NCBI GenBank assembly: GCA_011390885.1
Contig: JAABRO010000015.1
Location: 1-64,000 of the forward strand
Source of the DNA: Gemmatimonas sp.
Lineage (GTDB): Bacteria > Gemmatimonadota > Gemmatimonadetes > Gemmatimonadales > Gemmatimonadaceae
Direction: 5' to 3'
DNA: 64,000 nucleotides
Notes under the pieces: generated by a model
Told to the model about the DNA's origin: nothing
Seen by the model: the letters and a program-made list of their open reading frames with translations, nothing else
The model's database searches: none
Part shown: piece by piece, positions 21,867 through 31,723 of the stretch
Layout of the letters: each line of letters opens with the position of its first letter
Numbering within the stretch: the stretch's first letter is position 1
Made by a program: the position numbers and the translations under genes

Positions 21867-22971
21867 GATTCTCTTCGTCGTCGGCGAAGCGTCCGGCGAC
21901 CTGCATGCGGCGAAGGTGGCGGCGGCGCTGCGCGCCGCCGAGCCGGAGCGACCGCTGGTGGGCGTGGGCGGGGAGCGCATGCGAGCGACCGGCGTCACGC
22001 TGCTCGAGCACAGCGAGCGGCTCGCCGCCATCGGGTTCGTGGAGGTGCTGCGGCACGTGCCTCGGCACTGGCGGCTGCTCAACACGCTGAAGGCGCGCCT
22101 GTCGTCCGGGCAGGTCGGCCTGGTGATCCTGCTCGACTATCCGGGCTTCAACATGCGCGTGGCCGAGGCCGCGCATGCCGCGGGCGTGCCCGTGCTGTAC
22201 TACATCACGCCGCAGGTGTGGGCGTGGGGGGCCAAGCGCCTCCCCAAGCTGGCGGCGTGGGTGTCGAAGGCCGCGGTGATCCTCCCGTTCGAGGAGGAGC
22301 TGCTGCGGGCGCATGGGGTGGATGCCACCTTCGTGGGGCATCCGCTGCTCGACCGCGCCGCCGAGCTGCCGGAGCCGGCGGCGGCGCGTGCGGCGCTCGG
22401 CTTGCGACCGCACGACCCGGTGCTGGCCGTGTTTCCCGGCAGCCGCGGCAGTGAGATCGCGCGGCACATGGGGCCGTTCATGGCGACGGCGCGCGAACTG
22501 GTGCGGCGCCATCCGGCGCTGCAGGTGATCGTGAGCGCGGCCCCCGGCATCCGGATCGACCCGTCGGCGTGTCCGTTTCCGGTGGTGCGCGATGCATCGT
22601 TCACCGTGCTGCGCGCGGCGACGGCCGGGCTGCTCAAGAGCGGCACGACCACGCTCGAGGCCGCGGTCGCCGGATTGCCGCACGTCATCGCCTATCGCAC
22701 GAGTGCGATGAGCTACGCGATCGCACGGCGTGTGGTGCGCATTCCGCACATCGGCCTCGTGAATGTGGTCGCCGGTCGCGAGGTCTCGCGCGAGTTCGTG
22801 CAGGACGCGATCGTGCCGGCGCGTGTGGCTGATGCGCTCGAGCCCCTGCTGCAGACCGAGAGCGCAGCGCGCGCGGCCGCGCTCGAAGGGCTGGCCTTCG
22901 TGCGCTCACGCCTTGGCACACCGGGCGCCTCGGAGCGCGCGGCGGCCTTTGCACGCGACCTCGTGCGATGA
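21859..22971 (+). CDS. lpxB: Lipid A disaccharide synthase LpxB
   Basis: Glycosyltransferase (GT19) that joins UDP-2,3-diacyl-GlcN and lipid X into the beta-1',6 disaccharide. 370 residues. The N-terminal FVVGEASGDLHAAKVAAAL, the IGFVEVLRHVPR segment, LLDYPGFNMRVAEAAH and YYITPQVWAWG are all LpxB hallmarks. The C-terminal half has the nucleotide-binding KSGTTTLEAAVAGLPHVIAYRTS. GTG start within the end of the preceding oxidoreductase. It acts at the inner face of the cytoplasmic membrane, and lpxK lies two genes on. Confidence 0.95.
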   Translation: MREILFVVGEASGDLHAAKVAAALRAAEPERPLVGVGGERMRATGVTLLEHSERLAAIGFVEVLRHVPRHWRLLNTLKARLSSGQVGLVILLDYPGFNMRVAEAAHAAGVPVLYYITPQVWAWGAKRLPKLAAWVSKAAVILPFEEELLRAHGVDATFVGHPLLDRAAELPEPAAARAALGLRPHDPVLAVFPGSRGSEIARHMGPFMATARELVRRHPALQVIVSAAPGIRIDPSACPFPVVRDASFTVLRAATAGLLKSGTTTLEAAVAGLPHVIAYRTSAMSYAIARRVVRIPHIGLVNVVAGREVSREFVQDAIVPARVADALEPLLQTESAARAAALEGLAFVRSRLGTPGASERAAAFARDLVR

Positions 22972-22990
22972 GCGGGTCTGGAGGACGCCC

Positions 22991-23656
22991 GTGACTGGTG
23001 GTGCTCTCGATCGCCGGACGCGCTGGTCGATCGCGCTGGGCACGGCGGTGCTCAAGCTGCTGGCCGCCACCTGGCGGATTCGGGTGCATGGACGCACGCC
23101 GCACACGGAGCGTGCCGCGCGCGGCGAGCCGGCGGTCATTCTCTCGCTCTGGCACGGCCAGATGCTGCCGATCCTGGTGGGGCATCGTGGCGAACCGTGC
23201 ACGGTGCTGGTGTCCGAGCATCGCGATGGCGAGATCATCGCCCGCATCCTCGCGGCGTTCGGTTTCCAGGCGGCGCGCGGCTCCACCACGCGCGGTGGCT
23301 CGCGTGCGCTGCTGCAGCTCGCGCAGCTCGTCCGAGACGGGCACGACATCGCGATCACGCCGGATGGGCCGCGTGGGCCGCGCCGGCGCATGGCGCCCGG
23401 GGCACTGCTCATCGCGCAGCGCACGGGCTCGCCGCTCGTGCCGCTCGTCGCGCACGCCACGTCGGTGTGGCGCCTGCGCAGCTGGGATGCCTTCGAGATC
23501 CCGAAGCCGTTCGCGCGCGTGACGGTGCTCTACGATACGCCGCGCCCGGTGACCGCCACGTCGGCGCGCGAGGCAGCGGCGCAGGTGGAAGAGTTCGAGG
23601 CGCTCATGACGGCGGCGCTGGCACGCTGTACCGCGCTGCACGACGCCGGCCGGTGA
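22991..23656 (+). CDS. DUF374 acyltransferase, LpxJ-like lipid A secondary acyltransferase
   Basis: A 221-residue DUF374 member of the lysophospholipid acyltransferase superfamily. The usual HX4D box is replaced by the family's LWHGQMLPI segment. A second block, ITPDGPRGPRRRMAPGALLIAQRTGSPLVPL, is the DUF374 signature. LpxJ of Campylobacter and Helicobacter belongs to this family and adds a secondary acyl chain to lipid A before Kdo is attached. Its place between lpxB and lpxK supports a lipid A role. GTG start chosen to give a full-length domain. The stop overlaps lpxK (GTGA). Confidence 0.8.
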   Translation: MTGGALDRRTRWSIALGTAVLKLLAATWRIRVHGRTPHTERAARGEPAVILSLWHGQMLPILVGHRGEPCTVLVSEHRDGEIIARILAAFGFQAARGSTTRGGSRALLQLAQLVRDGHDIAITPDGPRGPRRRMAPGALLIAQRTGSPLVPLVAHATSVWRLRSWDAFEIPKPFARVTVLYDTPRPVTATSAREAAAQVEEFEALMTAALARCTALHDAGR

Positions 23657-24750
23657 GCGCCGTGACGTGGGTGTGGCACGGTCGCGGCATGGCGTCCGCC
23701 ACGCTGCGGCTCGCGCTGGCCCCCGCGTCGGCCCTGTTCGGCGCGATCGTGTCGGTGCGGAACCGGCGCTTCGATGCGGGGCATGGAGTGCTGCCCACGG
23801 CGCTGCCGGCGTTGTCGGTGGGCAACCTGAGCGTGGGGGGCACGGGCAAGACGCCGGTGGCGGCGTGGTGCGTGCAGCGGCTGCGGGAGGCGGGCGGTCA
23901 TCCGGCCGTGGTGCTGCGCGGCTATGGCGACGACGAGTGGCGCGTGCACGCGCTGCTCTCTCCCGGCAGCCCGGTGGTCACCGACCCGGATCGTGTGCGT
24001 GGCGTGGCCACGGCCGCGGTGCAGGGGGCCGACTGCGTCGTGCTCGACGATGCGTTCCAGCATCGGCGGGCGGCGCGCACCGCCGACCTCGTGCTGCTCT
24101 CCGCGGACGCGTGGGATGGCCGTGTGCAGCTGCTGCCGGCGGGCCCGTGGCGGGAGCCGCTGATCGCGCTGCGGCGTGCGAGCGTGGCGGTGATCACCGT
24201 CAAGACGGCGAGCGAGACGCAGGTCCGCGCCGTCGAGGCGGCCGTCCGCGCCGCGGCGCCGTCCGTCCCGATCGCCGTGCTGGACCTGGTGCCCGAGGCG
24301 CTGCACCGCGTGCCCGCGGGGGCGTCGTTCGACGCCTCGACGCGGGCCGGAGCGCGGGATGAGGCCGACGACGCGCGCCTCCCCCTCGACGCGCTTACGG
24401 GGCGAGAGGTGCTCGCGGTGAGTGCGATCGGGAATCCCGCCGCCTTCGAGGCCGCGCTCTCGGCACGCGGGGCGCGCGTCACGTCACGCCGTTTTCGCGA
24501 TCATCACGCCTTCAGCCCCGCCGACGTCACCGAACTGGCAGCGGCCGTGCCGGCGTCCGGCGTGGTCGTCTGCACGCTCAAGGACGCCGTCAAGCTCGGA
24601 CCGCAGTGGCCTCGCGTGGCCCCGGCGCTGTGGTATGTTTCGCAGACCATCGTGGTGCGCTCGGGTGCGGCGGCGTTGGACGCTGTCGTGCAGCGCGTGC
24701 TGGCGGCACGCCCCGCGTCCGATCACACCACTCGCCCCACTGCCGGCTGA
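23653..24750 (+). CDS. lpxK: Tetraacyldisaccharide 4'-kinase LpxK
   Basis: Phosphorylates the lipid A disaccharide at the 4' position to form lipid IVA. 365 residues. A short hydrophobic N-terminal segment sits at the membrane, then the atypical Walker A ([18 protein letters not shown]), the LRGYG segment, [11 protein letters not shown] (the DDGFQH motif with A for G) and the late RFRDHHAF followed by [12 protein letters not shown] start overlapping the preceding gene. It closes the lpx cluster. No waaA/kdtA is seen in the window. Confidence 0.93.
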   Translation: MSAVTWVWHGRGMASATLRLALAPASALFGAIVSVRNRRFDAGHGVLPTALPALSVGNLSVGGTGKTPVAAWCVQRLREAGGHPAVVLRGYGDDEWRVHALLSPGSPVVTDPDRVRGVATAAVQGADCVVLDDAFQHRRAARTADLVLLSADAWDGRVQLLPAGPWREPLIALRRASVAVITVKTASETQVRAVEAAVRAAAPSVPIAVLDLVPEALHRVPAGASFDASTRAGARDEADDARLPLDALTGREVLAVSAIGNPAAFEAALSARGARVTSRRFRDHHAFSPADVTELAAAVPASGVVVCTLKDAVKLGPQWPRVAPALWYVSQTIVVRSGAAALDAVVQRVLAARPASDHTTRPTAG

Positions 24751-24769
24751 GCCGGCCACTCCCCGCCGT

Positions 24770-26077
24770 ATGGCCATCGATCTTCGACTCCCCACCGACT
24801 CCATCGTCCTGCCGGACAAGGATCGGTTCCTGAACGAGGACAACCCCTTCGAGGCGATGATGTCGCGCTTCGACCGGGCCGCCGAGCTGCTCGACCTCGA
24901 GCCCGGCATCTATCGCATCCTTCGTCATCCCGAGAAGCAGCTCATCGTTTCGGTGCCGGTGCAGCTCGACAGCGGGGACGTCGAGGTCTACACCGGCTAC
25001 CGCGTGGTGTACAACTCCTCGCGCGGCCCCGCCAAGGGCGGCATCCGCTTCGACATGCAGGTCACGCTCGAGGAAGTGAAGGCGCTCGCCGCCTGGATGA
25101 CGTGGAAGTGCGCCGTGGTGAACCTGCCCTTCGGCGGCGCCAAGGGCGGCGTGATCTGCGATCCGCACAAGATGAGCATCGGCGAGCTCGAGCGGCTCAC
25201 GCGCCGCTACACCTCCGGCATCTTCCAGCTGCTGGGTCCCGACACCGACGTGCCGGCGCCGGACGTCAACACGAACGAGCGCGTCATGGCGTGGGTGATG
25301 GACACCTACTCCATGCGCGTCGGTCGCACCGAGAACGCCGTCGTCACCGGCAAGCCGATCGAGATGGGCGGTTCGTACGGTCGGCGCGAGGCGACCGGCC
25401 GCGGCTGCATGCTCGTCACGCGTGAAGCGCTCGAGCATCTCGGCCTGCCCATGCAGGGCGCGACGGTCGCGGTGCAGGGCTTCGGCAACGTGGGCTCGGT
25501 GGCCGCGCGGCTGCTGGCCCGTGAAGGGTGCAAGGTGGTGGCGATCAGCGACCGCTTTGCGGCGCTGCACAACGCCGCCGGCATCGACGTGGACGCCGCG
25601 ATCGCGTACATGCAGGAACATCGCTCGCTCGAGGGATTCCCCGGCGGCGACGTGATCGACAACGACACGCTGCTCACGCTCGACGTGGACGTGCTCGTGC
25701 CAGCGGCGCTCGAGAACGTGATCACGACCAAGGTGGCACCGCGGATCCGCGCCAAGGTGGTGTGCGAGGGCGCGAATGGCCCCACCACGGCCGCGGCCGA
25801 CCCGATCCTCGACGAGAAGGGGATCTTCGTGATTCCGGACATTCTCGCGAACGCGGGCGGCGTCACCGTCTCGTACTTCGAGTGGGTGCAGGACCGGATG
25901 GGCTACTTCTGGTCGGAAGACGTGGTGAACGAGCGGCTTGCCGACATCATGACGCGTTCGTTCCGCGACGTGCTGCAGCTGTCGAAGCAGCACAACGTGA
26001 ACATGCGCACGGCGGCCTACATGCTGTCGATCAGCCGCGTGGCGACGGTGCATCGCCTGCGCGGCATCTACGCCTGA
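24770..26077 (+). CDS. gdhA: Glu/Leu/Phe/Val dehydrogenase (glutamate dehydrogenase)
   Basis: Interconverts glutamate with 2-oxoglutarate and ammonia. 435 residues, typical of the hexameric class. The substrate domain has [11 protein letters not shown] and the catalytic-lysine segment [15 protein letters not shown]. The Rossmann domain has [15 protein letters not shown] near residue 235, then [16 protein letters not shown]. The ATG is 19 bases after lpxK, following a hydrophobic-free start ([20 protein letters not shown]). Coenzyme choice cannot be read with confidence. Confidence 0.92.
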   Translation: MAIDLRLPTDSIVLPDKDRFLNEDNPFEAMMSRFDRAAELLDLEPGIYRILRHPEKQLIVSVPVQLDSGDVEVYTGYRVVYNSSRGPAKGGIRFDMQVTLEEVKALAAWMTWKCAVVNLPFGGAKGGVICDPHKMSIGELERLTRRYTSGIFQLLGPDTDVPAPDVNTNERVMAWVMDTYSMRVGRTENAVVTGKPIEMGGSYGRREATGRGCMLVTREALEHLGLPMQGATVAVQGFGNVGSVAARLLAREGCKVVAISDRFAALHNAAGIDVDAAIAYMQEHRSLEGFPGGDVIDNDTLLTLDVDVLVPAALENVITTKVAPRIRAKVVCEGANGPTTAAADPILDEKGIFVIPDILANAGGVTVSYFEWVQDRMGYFWSEDVVNERLADIMTRSFRDVLQLSKQHNVNMRTAAYMLSISRVATVHRLRGIYA

Positions 26078-26095
26078 CGCCCGGACACGCACGCG

Positions 26096-26560
26096 GTGCG
26101 CATCACGGTGGTGGTCGTGGGGCGGCCCCGGCAGGGCGGGCTCGCCGACGCGATCGCGGAGTACGAGACGCGCGCCGCGCGCTACTGGCCGCTGCAGGTG
26201 CACGAGGTGCGTGAGGAGTCCTCGAAGTCACGGCCCCCCGAGGCCGTGATGGACGCGGAGGCGGAGCGTCTGCTGGCGCGCGTGCCGTCGGGGGCTCGGC
26301 TCGTCGCCTGCGATCCGAAGGGGGACACGCTCGATTCGCACGCCTTCGCATCGCTGCTCACCGGGGCGCGTGACTCGGCCACCGACCTCGCGTTCGTGAT
26401 CGGGGGCGCGCACGGGCTCGGGGCGGCCGTGCGTGAGCGCGCGTCGCGCCGCCTGTCCGTCGCGCCGTGGACCTTGCCGCACGAACTCGCTCGACTCGTG
26501 CTCGCCGAACAACTCTACCGCGCGGGCACGATTGCGCGCGGGGAGCCGTACCACAAATGA
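26096..26560 (+). CDS. rlmH: 23S rRNA pseudouridine(1915) N3-methyltransferase RlmH
   Basis: SPOUT-family enzyme that methylates pseudouridine 1915 in helix 69 of 23S rRNA. 154 residues, the usual length. The N-terminal ITVVVVGRP strand, the knot residues LAFVIGGAHGLG and the C-terminal LARLVLAEQLYRAGTIARGEPYHK (ending in the conserved YHK) are diagnostic. GTG start, 18 bases after gdhA. A bshC start lies eight bases downstream. Confidence 0.95.
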   Translation: MRITVVVVGRPRQGGLADAIAEYETRAARYWPLQVHEVREESSKSRPPEAVMDAEAERLLARVPSGARLVACDPKGDTLDSHAFASLLTGARDSATDLAFVIGGAHGLGAAVRERASRRLSVAPWTLPHELARLVLAEQLYRAGTIARGEPYHK

Positions 26561-26567
26561 CAGACGC

Positions 26568-28151
26568 ATGCCAGGGACCGACCCCGTGACTTCCGTGATC
26601 GTTTCGCACGCCCCGCTCGGTGGCTCGCCGTTGTCGCGCGCCATCCAGTCGCGGGCGACGCCGGCCGAGTGGCGACTGCGCGCACCGAGCGATCGCGCCG
26701 AGTGGCGGGCGCACCTGGAGTCGGTGCGCGGTGCGGCCGGCAGCTGGCTGGAGTCCATGCGCGCGGCCTTCGGACCGCTCGCCCACACCGCGACGCGTCA
26801 CCGGCTCGCGGATGCCGCCGAGCGTGGTGTGGTGGTCACGACGGGGCAGCAGCCGGGGTTGTTCGGCGGCCCGGCGTACACGCTTACCAAGGCGCTCTCC
26901 GCGCTCGCGCTCGCCGACGAACTCACGGCCGCCTTCGGCATGCCCGTGGCGCCGGTGTTCTGGGCTGCCACCGACGACGCCGATTGGCGCGAGGCATCGG
27001 CTACGCACGTGGTGGGCCGTGATGGGCTGCAGCGGCTCGCCATGACGGGTGAACCGACCGACGGCATCGCGATGGCTGACGTCCCGCTCGGCGACGTGCG
27101 CGCGCAGCGCGCGGCGCTCCGCGCAGCGTGCGGCTCCGTGGCCGATCCCATGGTGCTCGACCTCATCGACGCGGCGTACGTGGAAGGGGCGACGGTCGGG
27201 TCCGCCTACGTGACCTGGCTGCGCAGCGTGCTCGAACCGCTTGGCATCGCGGTGCTCGACGCGTCGCACCCCGCGCTGCGCGCCGCGTTGCACGCACCAG
27301 CGTGTCAGGCGCTGCGCGACGCCGCGACCGTGGAGCAGGCGCTGCGGCAGCGCACCGCAGCGATCGAGGCGGCCGGGTTCACGCCCCAGGTGGAGCTCGT
27401 GGATGGCCTGTCGCTGGTGTTCGAGACGCGGGATCACGTGCGGACACGTGTGCCCGTGGCGAACGCCCCGCAGGTCGCCGACTCCGCCTCCGTGGGGACG
27501 CTCGGCGCGAACGTGCTGCTGCGCCCCGTGCTCGAACGCGCGGTGCTGCCGACCGTGGCCTACGTGGCGGGTCCCGGCGAGCTGGCTTACTTCGCGCAGG
27601 CGACGGCGGTGGCCCAAGCGCTCGGCGTGGCGGCGCCCGTGGCCGTTCCCCGCTGGGCGGCCGACTGGCGCGAGCCGCATGTGGCACGACTCATGGAGCG
27701 TCTGGGCGTGAGTGACGCCGACCTCGCCGACCCGCACCTGCCGGAGACCCGCCTCGCGCGCGCGGCCATGGACCGCAACATCGCCGACGCGCTCGAGCGG
27801 CTCCGCGTGACGCTCGATGCGCAGGTCTCCGCGCTGGCGCGCGCTGTCGGCGACGACGAGGCGCTGGTACCCGCGTCCGTGATGGAGGGACTCGCGCGTG
27901 ACCTCACGCACAAGCTCGACCGCGTGGACCGGCGCCTCGTGGCCGCCGTCAAGCGGCGCGAGCTCGACATGGCGCGCGACATGGCGGTCGTGCGCGCGGC
28001 GCGGCATCCGGGCGGCAGTGCGCCCGAGCGCGTGCTCTCGCTCGTACCCACGCTCGCGCGCTATGGCGCCGCCGTGCTCGACGTCATGCGCCAGGCGGCG
28101 GCGCAGCATGCCCGTGCCCTGATTGCCGGGGGCGCGGCGCCGTCCGCATGA
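26568..28151 (+). CDS. bshC: Bacillithiol biosynthesis cysteine-adding enzyme BshC
   Basis: Adds cysteine to GlcN-malate in the last step of bacillithiol synthesis. The 527-residue product (539 in Bacillus) has the family block VVTTGQQPGLFGGPAYTLTKALSALALADELT. VAPVFWAATDDADWREA follows, where most members have WxxxEDHDxxE. Further on are VLRPVLERAVLPTVAYVAGPGELAYFAQ and a C-terminal coiled coil. bshA and bshB are not in the window. The ATG at 26568 was chosen, and a GTG at 26586 is also possible. Bacillithiol is reported mainly from Firmicutes, Bacteroidetes and Deinococcus, so a copy here is reasonable. Confidence 0.88.
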   Translation: MPGTDPVTSVIVSHAPLGGSPLSRAIQSRATPAEWRLRAPSDRAEWRAHLESVRGAAGSWLESMRAAFGPLAHTATRHRLADAAERGVVVTTGQQPGLFGGPAYTLTKALSALALADELTAAFGMPVAPVFWAATDDADWREASATHVVGRDGLQRLAMTGEPTDGIAMADVPLGDVRAQRAALRAACGSVADPMVLDLIDAAYVEGATVGSAYVTWLRSVLEPLGIAVLDASHPALRAALHAPACQALRDAATVEQALRQRTAAIEAAGFTPQVELVDGLSLVFETRDHVRTRVPVANAPQVADSASVGTLGANVLLRPVLERAVLPTVAYVAGPGELAYFAQATAVAQALGVAAPVAVPRWAADWREPHVARLMERLGVSDADLADPHLPETRLARAAMDRNIADALERLRVTLDAQVSALARAVGDDEALVPASVMEGLARDLTHKLDRVDRRLVAAVKRRELDMARDMAVVRAARHPGGSAPERVLSLVPTLARYGAAVLDVMRQAAAQHARALIAGGAAPSA

Positions 28152-28202
28152 GGCGGAGCGCCTGATGGTCCTGCTCGGCGCGCGCGCCGTGAGGCGTTCG
28201 GC

Positions 28203-29792
28203 ATGACCCCGGCGCGCGAGGGGCGGGCGGCGGGACTCGTGGCGGCCGGCATCCTGGTGAGCCGGCTCGTGGGGTTCGTGCGCACATGGTTCGCGGCCCG
28301 CTATCTCGGCGCGGGCGCGGCGCAGGATGCATACACGATGGCGCTGCGCGTGCCGAACGCGCTGCGCAACCTGCTCGGCGAGGGCACGCTGTCCGCCGCG
28401 TTCGTGCCGGTGTACAGCGCGATGCTCGCCCGCGAGGACGAGCGCGGCGCGCGCGCACTGGCGAATGCCCTGCTTGGCGTGCTGCTGGTCGGTGTGTCGC
28501 TGCTCACGCTGCTGGGCATCGCGCTCGCGCCGGTGCTCACCGCGGTGCTCGCGTCCGGGTTCGACGCGGAGCGCGCGGCGCTCACCACGCGCCTCATCCG
28601 CGTGCTGTTTCCGATGGCCGGCCTGATGGTGATCTCGGGGTGGTGCCTCGGGGTGCAGAACTCGCACCGGCGCTTCTTTCTCTCGTATGCGAGCGCGGCG
28701 ATGTGGTCGGTCGCGCAGATCGTGCTGCTCGCCGGGTGGGGCAGTCGCGCCGAGTCGCTGGCGCAGCTGGCCTGGTGGCTGGCATGGGCCACGCTCGCGG
28801 GCGCGGTGCTGCAGGTGTCCGTGCAGCTCCCCGAGGTGTGGCGCCTCGCCGGTCCGCTGCGCCCCACGTTCGGGCTCGGCAACACCGAGGTGCGCGCGGT
28901 GCTCGGCAACCTGGTGCCGGTGATCGGCGCGCTTGGCGTGGTGCAGCTGTCCGGCTTCGCGGATGGCTTCATCGCCGCGTACCTCGAGCCGGGCTCCGTG
29001 TCGGTGCTCGGCTTCGCCAATCAGCTCATGCTGCTCCCCGTGGCGCTCTTCGGCATCGCCGTCTCGGCGTCCTCGCTGCCCGAGTTCGCGCGCGACCGCA
29101 GTGCGCTCGAGCAGGAGACCGTGCGGGAGGCGCTCCGCGCGCGCGTGCAGGACGGATGGGTGCGCATTCTCTTCTACGTGGTGCCAAGTGCCGTGGTGTT
29201 CGTGCTCTTCGGCGACCTCGTGGTGGGGGTGCTGCTCAGGTCGGGGCAGTTCGGCCTGCGCGAGCAGGTGCTCGTGCATGGCACGCTGGCGGCGTATGCC
29301 GTCGGGCTCGTGAGCTTCGCCACGAACCGCCTGCTGGCTGCGGTCTTCCATGCGCGGCAGGACTATCGCGCGCCGCTGCGATTCTCGATGGTGAGCGTGG
29401 GCGTGTCGATCGCGACGGCGGCCTCGCTCGCGTTCGCGTTCCGCACGCATGCGCTTGCCGTGGCCGGCATCGCGCTGGGCGCGGCGATCGGCTCGTGGGT
29501 GAACTTCACGCTGCTCTCCACACGACTGCGGCGCGAACTCGGGCCGTTGCTCGCGAGCGCTGGGCGCGCCGCGTTGTGGCGGATCGTCACGGCGACGGCG
29601 CTCGCGGCGGTCGTCGCGGGGGCCCTTCGCCCGCTCACCGACGGGCTGCATCGCTGGGTGGAGGGACCGCTGGTGTTGGGCACGTTCTCGGTGATCTACC
29701 TCGTGACCTCGTGGTGGCGGGGCTCGGGCGAGGCCGCGCGGTGGCTGCGGCTCGCCCCGCGGCGCCAGGCTCGTGACGGCACGGCGCGATGA
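28203..29792 (+). CDS. murJ: Lipid II flippase MurJ
   Basis: Flips the peptidoglycan precursor lipid II across the inner membrane. 529 residues with about 14 membrane helices and the MOP/MviN fold. The N-terminal segment SRLVGFVRTWFAARYLGAGAAQDAYTMALRVPNALRNLLGEGTLSAAFVPVY is the MurJ signature, including the arginine cluster of the central cavity. The ATG at 28203 lies 51 bases after bshC. The stop overlaps the uvrC start (ATGA). Confidence 0.94.
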   Translation: MTPAREGRAAGLVAAGILVSRLVGFVRTWFAARYLGAGAAQDAYTMALRVPNALRNLLGEGTLSAAFVPVYSAMLAREDERGARALANALLGVLLVGVSLLTLLGIALAPVLTAVLASGFDAERAALTTRLIRVLFPMAGLMVISGWCLGVQNSHRRFFLSYASAAMWSVAQIVLLAGWGSRAESLAQLAWWLAWATLAGAVLQVSVQLPEVWRLAGPLRPTFGLGNTEVRAVLGNLVPVIGALGVVQLSGFADGFIAAYLEPGSVSVLGFANQLMLLPVALFGIAVSASSLPEFARDRSALEQETVREALRARVQDGWVRILFYVVPSAVVFVLFGDLVVGVLLRSGQFGLREQVLVHGTLAAYAVGLVSFATNRLLAAVFHARQDYRAPLRFSMVSVGVSIATAASLAFAFRTHALAVAGIALGAAIGSWVNFTLLSTRLRRELGPLLASAGRAALWRIVTATALAAVVAGALRPLTDGLHRWVEGPLVLGTFSVIYLVTSWWRGSGEAARWLRLAPRRQARDGTAR

Positions 29793-31723
29793 GCACGGTC
29801 GAGCGCATGCCGGAGGCGGTGGCGGCCAAGGTGCCCAACCTGCCGGAGACGCCGGGCGTGTACCTCTGGAAGGACGCCGAGGGCACGATCCTGTACGTGG
29901 GCAAGGCCAAGCGGCTGCGCTCGCGGGTGCGCAGCTACTTCGCGGCCGATCACGTGAGTCCGAAGACGATCGCGCTGGTGCGGCGCATCGTGGACGTGGA
30001 CACGCTCGTGGTGCCGAGCGAGGCGCATGCGCTCATCCTCGAGAACAACCTCATCAAGGAGTACCGGCCGCGCTTCAACGTGGCACTGCGTGACGACAAG
30101 TCGTACCCGTACATCAAGGTCACGCTGCAGGAGCCATTCCCGCGCGTGTTCGTGACGCGCCGGCTCGTGGACGACGGGGCGCGCTACTTCGGACCGTACA
30201 CGGACGTGGGCGCGATGCGCCGTGCGCTCAACGTGGTCAAGCGCATTTTCACCGTGCGCTCGTGCCATTACGCGCTGCCGCACGATGCGCCGGAGCGCCC
30301 GTGCCTCGACTACTTCATCAAGCGGTGCCTGGCACCCTGCGTCGGCTACCAGGACCAGGCGTCGTACCGCACCATGATCGACGACGTGGTCGCCTTCCTC
30401 GATGGACGAACGGGCGAAGTCGTGCGACGCGTGCGGCAGCGCATGATGGACGCGTCGGAGCGCCTGGACTTCGAGACGGCCGGCGAGCTGCGTGATGCGC
30501 TCCGCCACCTCGAGAAGATGGAGGAGCCGACGGTCGTGCTCGAGGTCGAAGGCGGGGACCGCGACGTGGTGGGCTACGCGCGCGATGGCGAGGACGCGTG
30601 CGCCGTGGTGCTGCGCATCCGTGACGGCAAGCTGCTCGCGCGCGAGCACCGCCTGCTGGAGCATGCGGAGGACGTGGACGACGGGGCGGTGCTCTCGGCC
30701 TTCCTGCTGCAGTGGTATCGCACGGCGCCCGGCCGGTCGAAGCTCGCCCTGCTCCCGTTCGGCGTGCCGGAGCAGGAGATGGTGGAGGAGGCGCTCGCCG
30801 GCACGGCAGTGCGGGTGCCGCAGCGCGGGCCGCGGCGTGCGCTCGTGGACCTCGCCGAACAGAACGCGCGGCACCTGCTCGAAGAGTTCAAGCTGGCGGC
30901 GCTCGAAGCCGACGAGCGGGCGAGCGATCCCGTGTACGAGCTGCAGCGCGAACTCGGGCTTCCGCGCGTGCCGCGCTCGCTCGCCTGCTTCGACATCTCG
31001 CACGCGCAGGGCAAGGACACGGTCGCGAGCAGCGTGTGGTTCGAGAACGGGCGTCCGAAGCGCAGCGAGTATCGCAAGTTCACCATTCGCGACACGGCCG
31101 GCATCGATGACTTCAAGTCCATGCACGAAGTCGTGCAGCGGTTCCTCCGCCGCCGTCGCGACGAGGACAAGGCGTTGCCCGACCTCGTCGTGATCGACGG
31201 CGGCAAGGGACAGCTGAGCGCGGCCGTGGCCGCGCTGCAGGAGCTCGAGCTCGGCGGGCAGATGATCATCAGCCTCGCGAAGCGTGACGAGGAGATCTTC
31301 CTGCCGGGACGCTCGGACGGCGTGCGGCTTCCGCGTCGCTCGCCGGCGTTGCGTCTGCTGCAGCAGGCGCGCGACGAGGCACACCGCTTCGCGATCACCT
31401 TTCAGCGCACCAAGCGCGCGGCGCGTACGATCACATCGGAGCTGTTGCAGATTCCGGGCGTGGGCCCCACACGTCGCCGCGCACTGCTGCATCGCTTCGG
31501 CAGCGTGCAGGGCGTGCGCGATGCGACGCTCGAGGACATCGCCGCGGTGCCCGGCTTCGGCGAGGCGATCGCGCGCAAGGTGCACCTCGCGCTGGGCGTT
31601 CCGGTGCCCGATGCGCCGATGGCCGGCGCGCCGATCCCCGACGCGACGATTGCCGAGACGCCGATTGCCGAGGCACCGGTTCTTCCTTCCCCATCTCCCG
31701 CTCCTTCGGACGACACCCCGTGA
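29789..31723 (+). CDS. uvrC: UvrABC system protein C
   Basis: Makes both incisions in nucleotide excision repair. 644 residues. The N-terminal GIY-YIG nuclease (PETPGVYLWKDAEGTILYVGKAKRL, from about 14) is followed by a UVR domain that binds UvrB (DASERLDFETAGELRDALRHLEKM). The RNase H-like nuclease (LACFDISHAQGKDTVASSVWF, then LVVIDGGKGQLSAAV) is next, then tandem helix-hairpin-helix motifs (IPGVGPTRRRALLHRFG and VPGFGEAIARKVH). A 35-residue proline/alanine tail of near-repeats (APIPDAT, ETPIAEA) is extra. Overlaps the next gene by four bases. Confidence 0.96.
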   Translation: MSTVERMPEAVAAKVPNLPETPGVYLWKDAEGTILYVGKAKRLRSRVRSYFAADHVSPKTIALVRRIVDVDTLVVPSEAHALILENNLIKEYRPRFNVALRDDKSYPYIKVTLQEPFPRVFVTRRLVDDGARYFGPYTDVGAMRRALNVVKRIFTVRSCHYALPHDAPERPCLDYFIKRCLAPCVGYQDQASYRTMIDDVVAFLDGRTGEVVRRVRQRMMDASERLDFETAGELRDALRHLEKMEEPTVVLEVEGGDRDVVGYARDGEDACAVVLRIRDGKLLAREHRLLEHAEDVDDGAVLSAFLLQWYRTAPGRSKLALLPFGVPEQEMVEEALAGTAVRVPQRGPRRALVDLAEQNARHLLEEFKLAALEADERASDPVYELQRELGLPRVPRSLACFDISHAQGKDTVASSVWFENGRPKRSEYRKFTIRDTAGIDDFKSMHEVVQRFLRRRRDEDKALPDLVVIDGGKGQLSAAVAALQELELGGQMIISLAKRDEEIFLPGRSDGVRLPRRSPALRLLQQARDEAHRFAITFQRTKRAARTITSELLQIPGVGPTRRRALLHRFGSVQGVRDATLEDIAAVPGFGEAIARKVHLALGVPVPDAPMAGAPIPDATIAETPIAEAPVLPSPSPAPSDDTP

